In this document: positions 1 through 4,488 of the stretch, one piece after another | Numbering within the stretch: position 1 is the first letter of the stretch | Layout: each line of letters opens with the position of its first letter | NCBI GenBank assembly: GCA_946480685.1 | Contig: CAMLLI010000303.1 | Coordinates: 1 to 5,983 of the forward strand | DNA: 5,983 nucleotides | Source: an uncultured Flammeovirgaceae bacterium | GTDB taxonomy: Bacteria; Bacteroidota; Bacteroidia; Cytophagales; Cyclobacteriaceae | Direction: 5' to 3' | Position numbers and translations under genes: made by a program | Notes under the pieces: model-generated | What the model was told of the DNA's origin: nothing | Seen by the model: the letters and a program-made list of their open reading frames with translations, nothing else | Database searches by the model: none

Positions 1-380
1 TTTACTTTTGAGAATTCAACCAGTGCATAGTATCCAATGGATACGAAGCGGTCGTGCATCCAGCTCTTCTTGCTATCGGGTATACCTTTCAGTTTTTTAC
101 CGCGTTCGCGATCGGGCGCACCGAAGGTATGAAACTGCTGCAGGTATATATTATTCAGTGCTGTACGCTCCTGTAAAGTTCGTACGGCAGAGTCATCAAC
201 AGATTCATCCCATTTTACAAATCCTCCCGGTAAACACCAACGTCCGTCCTTCCAGCGCAGCAGCAATACCTTGAGTTGATCTTCGTGAAATCCAAAGATC
301 ACACAGTCCACTGAAACCCGGGGCATATAGGTTTTGTCACCTTTCAGCAAAAAGTCCCGTAACTGTTTTTCCCTATCCAT
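1..380 (-). CDS. Nudix-domain protein, probable NrtR/AraR-type transcription regulator (C-terminus cut by window edge)
   Basis: Translating the minus strand from the ATG at 380-378 gives 126 residues open to the edge. The start of a Nudix fold is clear: a first strand VSVDCVIFGF (residues 22-31), KVLLLRWKDGRWCLPGGFV (37-55), then a Nudix-box helix. Against the consensus GX5EX7REUXEEXGU, residues G53, E59, R67, L69, E71 and L75 fit, but the E after R67 is T68, the second E of the EE pair is R72, and the late G is A74. Two of the three REUXEE glutamates, which bind catalytic metal, are therefore missing, so hydrolysis is unlikely. Known relatives with such decay are regulators in which the Nudix domain senses a ligand (ADP-ribose in NrtR, L-arabinose in Bacteroides AraR) and a C-terminal winged helix binds DNA. 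That second half would lie beyond the left edge and is not seen. The gene is divergent from the GH3 gene across 135 bases, which suits local control. A diverged housekeeping Nudix enzyme remains possible. Confidence 0.8.
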   Translation of the reverse strand, partial: MDREKQLRDFLLKGDKTYMPRVSVDCVIFGFHEDQLKVLLLRWKDGRWCLPGGFVKWDESVDDSAVRTLQERTALNNIYLQQFHTFGAPDRERGKKLKGIPDSKKSWMHDRFVSIGYYALVEFSKV

Positions 381-456
381 ATCGTTCAAATATCGCGATT
401 GGACGCGGATTTTTACACGATACTATAAAAATGTTTCTACACGCTTTCAATGCGTA

Positions 457-487
457 TTGGTAACACAATGAATAATACTTATCATTG
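457..487 (+). promoter_or_regulatory. Putative Bacteroidota-type promoter of the GH3 gene
   Basis: A TTG at 457-459 is followed after 20 bases by TATCATTG at 480-487, one mismatch from the Bacteroidota -7 consensus TAnnTTTG; 20 bases is within the usual spacing from the -33 TTG. The start of transcription would fall near 493, leaving a leader of about 20 bases and placing the palindrome cluster over the promoter. The match is by eye and short, so confidence is modest. Confidence 0.35.
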
Positions 488-490
488 TGT
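463..490. promoter_or_regulatory. Perfect 9-bp inverted repeat, candidate operator upstream of GH3
   Basis: ACACAATGA (463-471) and its exact reverse complement TCATTGTGT (482-490) are separated by 10 bases, so the arm centres lie 19 bases apart, roughly two helical turns. This geometry suits a dimeric repressor or activator. The repeat covers the region between the putative -33 and -7 elements of the GH3 promoter and includes the -7 element. That the neighbouring Nudix-type protein binds here is inference. Confidence 0.55.
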
Positions 491-498
491 ATACACAA
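485..498. promoter_or_regulatory. Perfect 14-bp palindrome TTGTGTATACACAA, candidate operator
   Basis: The 14 bases are a gapless perfect palindrome whose left half is also the right arm of the 463-490 inverted repeat, so the two structures share bases and could be alternative or cooperative binding sites. It ends 17 bases before the GH3 ATG and would cover the expected transcription start, a typical repressor position. ACACAA half-sites occur at 463-468, 493-498 and 498-503 on plus and at 485-490 on minus. Confidence 0.6.
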
Positions 499-515
499 CA
501 CAATAACCAGACTCT

Positions 516-2396
516 ATGATCAAACCAGTTAACATACTGTACGGCTCGGTGATCGCCCTCGCCGCATTGTCATCCTGCTCGGATAAAACTCCCTATCGCG
601 ATCTCAACAAAAATGGTAAACGCGATGTATATGAAGATTCGCGCGAGCCGATCGACAAGCGTATCGATGACCTGCTAAAGCAAATGACACTGGAAGAAAA
701 GGCCGGTATGCTTTTCATAAACGGAACACGCATCAACAACGATGGCTCGATCGATGATAAACCCGGTGAAGGTATGTTTGCCTTTGCACCGGTTGCCAGC
801 AAGCTGATGACGGAGAAGTATATGACGCACTTTAACGTGTGGGCGGTGCCTCCTAAAAAGATACTGGCCACATGGTATAACAACCTGCAGAAGTTTGCGG
901 AAGAGAAAACAAGACTCGGTATACCACTGACAATCGCTTCGGATCCGCGCAATGCCTTTAGCAACAATATATTTTCCATGACAGCCAATGATTTTTCACA
1001 ATGGCCGGAACCCTTGGGCTTTGCTGCTATAGGCGATGAAAAACTGATGGAGCAACATGCTGATATAGCACGACAGGAATATATAGCAGCCGGTATACGC
1101 GAAGCTTTACACCCGATGGCCGACCTCGCTACCGAACCACGCTGGCCACGCATCAGCGGTACATTTGGCGAAGACGCCAGGCTGTCGGCTAAATTAGTGA
1201 AGGCCTATATCAAAGGCTTTCAGGGCGACAAACTTGATTCGAACAGTGTGGCATGTATGACGAAACACTTTTCGGGAGGCGGGCCGCAGAAGGAAGGACT
1301 CGATCCGCATTTTGAATTTCAAAAAGGACAGGTATATCCGGGAAAGAATTTTAACTATCACCTGATTCCGTTCGAGGCTGCGTTCGAAGCACACACAGCT
1401 GCGATCATGCCGTATTATGGTATACCAACGGATCAGACAAGCGAGAATGTTGCATTCGGATTCAATAAAGATATCATCACCGGATTGCTGCGCGACAAGT
1501 ATAAATATGATGGTGTAGTATGTACCGACTGGGGTTTAATTACCGATGCAAAAATGGGCGATGTGGTATGGCCTGCACGTGCATGGGGCGTTGAGAACCT
1601 CTCAGAAGAAGAGCGTGTACTCAAAGCATTGAACGCTGGTGTGGATCAGTTCGGTGGTGAAGATTGTGCCCACCACGTTGTGAAACTGGTAAAGGATGGC
1701 AAGCTTACGGAGGCGCGCATCGATCAATCCGTAAAAAGATTACTCCGCCAGAAATTTGAACTTGGACTGTTCGAGAATCCCTATATAAATATCGATGATG
1801 CTGTTACTATCATTGGTAAAGACGAATTTATGAAAGCCGGTGAAGCAGCACAACGCAGAGCCATAACGTTACTAAAGAACGACAAAATAAAAGACAAAAC
1901 TATATTACCGCTGGAGTCGGGTAAACTCAAGCTATATATCAAGAACATCAATCCTACGGTGGCAGCGCAATATGGCGAAGTAGTTGCCAAACCTGAGCTG
2001 GCAGATATAGCGATCATTCGTTTAAATACTCCATGGTACCCGGTAGAGACCAAAAACTTTTTCGCGAGAGGTTTCCACCACGGTGATCTTGATTTTAAAG
2101 GAACACAAAAGGACAGCATTCTTATGCTGTTGAAAACGGTACCTACGATTGTTGACATCTATATAGATCGTCCGGCGGTAATTCCGGAGATCAATGAAAA
2201 AGCAAAAGGCTTGCTGGCAGATTTCGGTGCAAGTGATGCCGCTGTGCTGGATGTTATTTTCGGCAAAGCAAAACCGGAAGGTAAACTTCCCCTCGAATTA
2301 CCATCATCAATGGAAGCGGTGCGCAACCAGCAGGAAGATGTTCCGTATGACTCGAAAGATCCGCTATATAAGTTCGGCCACGGACTTCAATACTAA
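516..2396 (+). CDS. Glycoside hydrolase family 3 lipoprotein (beta-glucosidase/beta-xylosidase-like)
   Basis: This 626-residue protein should remove sugars from the non-reducing end of beta-linked oligosaccharides with retention of configuration. The ATG is the first after an in-frame TAA at 504-506. A lipoprotein signal peptide ends in the lipobox LSSC, with C21 as the lipidated residue, so the enzyme is probably membrane-anchored. An EF-hand-like loop (D29, N31, N33, G34, D37, E40) follows at once. The GH3 barrel runs from about 45 to 420: MTLEEKAGM (57-65), ASDPRN (141-146), EPRWPRISGTFGED (207-220), KHFSGGGP (250-257), MPYYG (298-302), and the nucleophile D338 in VVCTDWG (canonical SDW). 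A second alpha/beta domain starts near AITLLKND (449-456) and ends with KFGHGLQY. No PA14 or fibronectin domain is present, so it is shorter than large BglX-type enzymes. The usual acid/base motif of the second domain is not recognisable. Exact sugar specificity cannot be read from the sequence. Confidence 0.93.
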   Translation: MIKPVNILYGSVIALAALSSCSDKTPYRDLNKNGKRDVYEDSREPIDKRIDDLLKQMTLEEKAGMLFINGTRINNDGSIDDKPGEGMFAFAPVASKLMTEKYMTHFNVWAVPPKKILATWYNNLQKFAEEKTRLGIPLTIASDPRNAFSNNIFSMTANDFSQWPEPLGFAAIGDEKLMEQHADIARQEYIAAGIREALHPMADLATEPRWPRISGTFGEDARLSAKLVKAYIKGFQGDKLDSNSVACMTKHFSGGGPQKEGLDPHFEFQKGQVYPGKNFNYHLIPFEAAFEAHTAAIMPYYGIPTDQTSENVAFGFNKDIITGLLRDKYKYDGVVCTDWGLITDAKMGDVVWPARAWGVENLSEEERVLKALNAGVDQFGGEDCAHHVVKLVKDGKLTEARIDQSVKRLLRQKFELGLFENPYINIDDAVTIIGKDEFMKAGEAAQRRAITLLKNDKIKDKTILPLESGKLKLYIKNINPTVAAQYGEVVAKPELADIAIIRLNTPWYPVETKNFFARGFHHGDLDFKGTQKDSILMLLKTVPTIVDIYIDRPAVIPEINEKAKGLLADFGASDAAVLDVIFGKAKPEGKLPLELPSSMEAVRNQQEDVPYDSKDPLYKFGHGLQY

Positions 2397-2420
2397 TTGA
2401 CAGTTTTTCATTTACAGGTT

Positions 2421-2452
2421 AGCGGGGCCCGGGTGATCCGGGCCTTGCTTTT
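2421..2452 (+). terminator. Intrinsic terminator of the GH3 gene
   Basis: Arms 2421-2432 and 2438-2449 pair over 12 base pairs with two G-U wobbles and a 5-base loop (GTGAT); the core GGCCCGG/CCGGGCC is seven perfect G-C pairs. A run TTTT (2449-2452) follows. It lies 25 bases after the GH3 stop, so GH3 and the downstream esterase probably form separate transcripts. Confidence 0.85.
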
Positions 2453-2481
2453 AGTATACGATCCTTCCATAAAAAAATCAT

Positions 2482-2512
2482 TTGATAGTGGTGCTATAAA
2501 TGTGTTACATTG
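2482..2512 (+). promoter_or_regulatory. Putative promoter of the esterase gene, with a short palindrome over the -7 region
   Basis: TTG at 2482-2484 lies about 20 bases upstream of TTACATTG (2505-2512), which resembles the proposed GH3 -7 site TATCATTG. The interrupted palindrome AATGT-GTT-ACATT (2499-2511) overlaps it, and TGTGTTA (2501-2507) is the reverse complement of TAACACA at 461-467 in the GH3 control region. A promoter is expected here because a strong terminator lies just upstream. The individual matches are weak. Confidence 0.3.
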
Positions 2513-2551
2513 AAATAACAATCAATTCCCATAAATCAATATTTGACAGCA

Positions 2552-4210
2552 ATGAAAACCATACGCTTGATTTTACTGCTTTGCCTGGCAACTGCCTTGA
2601 CAGCATCAGCCCAAAAACTGAAAAGTGGTCCACAGGTATTAACGTTCTTTTCCGATGTTGACGACACTGAACAACCTTATGGACTATATCTCCCGAAGAA
2701 CTACGATGAGAATAAAAAATATCCGCTGGTAATTATGTTGCATGGTGCCGGCTCCAATCACCGTCTCTCGTTGCGCAGAGTGTTTGGCAAGAGTAATGCC
2801 AATGGCGAGACTGACGTAGAGGCTACACGCTATTTTCCCGAATGGAAAGATGTAGAGTATATTGTTGCATCGCCGTATGCTCGCGGCACGATGGGCTACC
2901 AGGGTGTAGCGGAGCAGGATGTGATGGATGTACTGGCAGATGTAAAGAGTCGCTTCTCCATCGATGAAGACCGTATATACCTGACAGGACTTTCCATGGG
3001 CGGTGGCGGAACGTTGTGGATCGGATTAACACGTCCGGATATATGGGCCGCGTTGTTCCCGGTATGTCCAGCGCCTCCAAAGGGAACAGATGATCTTATT
3101 CCCAACGCTCTAAATTTACCAATGTTCTTCCACCACGGTGACCAGGATCAGGCTGTGCCGGTTTCTGTTTCGCGCGATTGGACAAAGCGATTGAAAGATG
3201 TTGGCGTTAATGTGTCCTATACCGAGTATCCGGGTGTGAACCACAACAGCTGGGAGAATGCCTATAAAGATGAAGCTGCCTTCGAATGGTTCGGCAAATT
3301 CAAACGCAATAAATTTCCGGACCGCGTTCTGTTCAATTCGAAAAACTATAAATATAGCAGCGCGTACTGGGTTCGTTTCGATCAGTTAACCCCCGGAACA
3401 CTCTCTACGATCGATGCTAAATTTACGGCACCTAATCAACTCGACATTACTGCAAGTAACCTCGGTGCATTTACCCTGCAACTGAAAGGACATCCGAAAT
3501 TCGATGCAGCAAAACCTTTACAAATTACTATCAACGGCAAAAAAGTAAAGACAGCCACAGCTGAATCCATTTCATTTACCGAAGCACAAGGCAAGTGGGC
3601 AACTGGTAAATATGAACCTGCTGCTACTGCGAAACGTACCGGTGCTGAAGGGCCGATCGGTGCTGCGTTCTCACAACGGCACGTCTATGTGTACGGCACC
3701 GGTGGCAATCCATCTGAAGCCGAATTGAAAGCACGTGCCGATGTAGCCACACAAGCTGCTAACTGGTCGTTCTATCGCAATGCTTTCCTCGGAAGAATTA
3801 TGGTATTCCCGAGAGTGTTGTCGGATAAAGACGTAAGACCGAGCGATCTTGAAAGCTCCAACCTGATCTTGTTCGGAACAAAAGAAACCAATTCGCTGAT
3901 TGCTAAATATGGCGACAAGTTGCCGGTACAGCTAAACAACGCATCTGCCAATGAGTATGGTCTGCTTTATATACTTCCTGTTGACGGGCACTATATCGTT
4001 GTAAGTTCAGGTTTACCATGGTGGGCTGGCGCACAACCGGGTTCATTGCCGTTCCTGCCTCCTGCCCTGCTCGCACTCAATCAATTCAAAGACTATATAT
4101 TATTCAAAGGCACCACAGCATCAGTAATATCCGAAGGATACTTCGATCAAAACTGGAAACTACCAGCCGAAGCAAAAAATGCTATGGGCTCTGTTGTTAC
4201 TACTAAATAA
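2552..4210 (+). CDS. Secreted alpha/beta-hydrolase esterase (prolyl oligopeptidase/feruloyl-esterase-like) with uncharacterised C-terminal region
   Basis: The first ATG is at 2552, giving 552 residues; the longer frame from TTG at 2543 adds three residues before a good signal peptide and is not preferred. MKTIRLILLLCLATALTASA is a type I signal peptide with likely cleavage after ASA, and no lipobox, so the enzyme is probably periplasmic or secreted. The alpha/beta-hydrolase domain (about 25-255) has an intact triad: S148 in GLSMG (146-150), D199 in HHGDQDQAVPV, and H231 in GVNHNSW, with oxyanion motif MLHGAG. Such domains cleave ester bonds, and in this family many act on acyl groups of plant polysaccharides; the actual substrate here is not known. 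Residues about 258-552 form a second region, starting with a probable beta-rich part (PDRVLFNSKNYKYSSAYWVRF) and containing SNLILFGTKETN (436-447), a motif I associate with the C-terminal parts of similar esterases. It has no named function that I can assign. The gene lies 141 bases beyond the GH3 stop coordinate plus leader, behind a terminator, and converges on the GH43 gene. Confidence 0.85.
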   Translation: MKTIRLILLLCLATALTASAQKLKSGPQVLTFFSDVDDTEQPYGLYLPKNYDENKKYPLVIMLHGAGSNHRLSLRRVFGKSNANGETDVEATRYFPEWKDVEYIVASPYARGTMGYQGVAEQDVMDVLADVKSRFSIDEDRIYLTGLSMGGGGTLWIGLTRPDIWAALFPVCPAPPKGTDDLIPNALNLPMFFHHGDQDQAVPVSVSRDWTKRLKDVGVNVSYTEYPGVNHNSWENAYKDEAAFEWFGKFKRNKFPDRVLFNSKNYKYSSAYWVRFDQLTPGTLSTIDAKFTAPNQLDITASNLGAFTLQLKGHPKFDAAKPLQITINGKKVKTATAESISFTEAQGKWATGKYEPAATAKRTGAEGPIGAAFSQRHVYVYGTGGNPSEAELKARADVATQAANWSFYRNAFLGRIMVFPRVLSDKDVRPSDLESSNLILFGTKETNSLIAKYGDKLPVQLNNASANEYGLLYILPVDGHYIVVSSGLPWWAGAQPGSLPFLPPALLALNQFKDYILFKGTTASVISEGYFDQNWKLPAEAKNAMGSVVTTK

Positions 4211-4256
4211 AATCGTTATTAGAGGAACGGGTCGCGCTACTAATGGAGAAGCCTCG

Positions 4257-4488
4257 AGCTGCTAGCTACTAGCTGACAAGTGGAATTGTTTTAGTTTAGA
4301 CGTTTTCGTTGCTAATAAGAAAATAGAAGTAAGAAGCCAGAAGTAAGAAGTAAGAATGTTAAAGTTTGCCTGCGGCAAACTGGTGAGGAGTGTTAAACGC
4401 AAATATACCTTCATCCCCCCAGAAGCCAGCAGCCCTTCTTACTTCTTACTTCTTGATTCTAAATTCTCACAGCTCAAAGCTCGCAGCT
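4257..4488. repeat. Nested palindromic element made of 7-base AGCTNNN and AGAANNN units
   Basis: Nearly the whole 276-base space between the convergent esterase and GH43 genes is this structure. Outer arms AGCTGCTAGCTACTAGCTG (4257-4275) and the complement of 4470-4488 match at 15 of 19 positions. Inner arms of 18 bases (4339-4356 and 4436-4453) are perfect inverted copies. Read in 7-base steps, the plus strand has three AGCTNNN units (4257-4277) and five AGAANNN units (4325-4359); the minus strand has three AGCTNNN units (4488-4468) directly followed by five AGAANNN units (4467-4433). The two sides thus carry the same 3+5 composition, pointing inward, with an extra 47 bases (4278-4324) on the left. 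The core holds a small hairpin. No coding signal is seen. It may be a family of dispersed intergenic repeats, a bidirectional terminator, or both. Confidence 0.8.
4363..4381. repeat. Perfect small hairpin at the core of the palindromic element
   Basis: AGTTTGCC (4363-4370) and GGCAAACT (4374-4381) form an 8-bp perfect stem with a 3-base loop TGC. It lies inside the 79-base loop between the perfect 18-base inner arms. No T-run follows on either strand, so it is not a standard intrinsic terminator. The 9-mer AGAAGCCAG also recurs as a direct repeat at 4332-4340 and 4421-4429 on either side. Confidence 0.7.

Larger units (their letters stand above)
462..504 (+). repeat. Direct repeat AACACAAT, two copies flanking the palindrome cluster
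   Basis: AACACAAT occurs at 462-469 and again at 497-504, 35 bases apart start to start. The copies bracket the inverted repeats and add to the cluster of ACACAA half-sites just before the GH3 start. Looser TACAC matches sit farther upstream at 414-418 and 438-442. Confidence 0.5.

Noticed and set aside
8..274. Plus-strand open frame of 88 codons at the left edge
   Set aside because: It is antisense to the Nudix-domain frame, which has a recognisable fold and start codon.
392..399. Palindrome ATCGCGAT 12 bases upstream of the Nudix-type gene
   Set aside because: Only 8 bases, unextended and unrelated to the ACACAA cluster; a possible autoregulatory site, but too short to call.
593..1153. 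Open frame of 186 codons on the minus strand inside the GH3 gene
   Set aside because: It is antisense to a gene with clear GH3 motifs throughout and shows no family motif of its own; it reads as a shadow frame.
4218..4244. ATTAG/CTAAT pairing after the esterase stop as a terminator
   Set aside because: Only five A/T-rich pairs around a 17-base loop, with no T-run after it.
4257..4488. CRISPR array
   Set aside because: The repeating unit is 7 bases with no unique spacers of 25-40 bases and no cas genes nearby.
4257..4488. Insertion sequence or classical MITE with terminal inverted repeats
   Set aside because: There is no transposase and I see no target-site duplication next to the arms; the inverted arms are made of phased short units, unlike usual terminal repeats. 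A non-autonomous mobile origin is not excluded.
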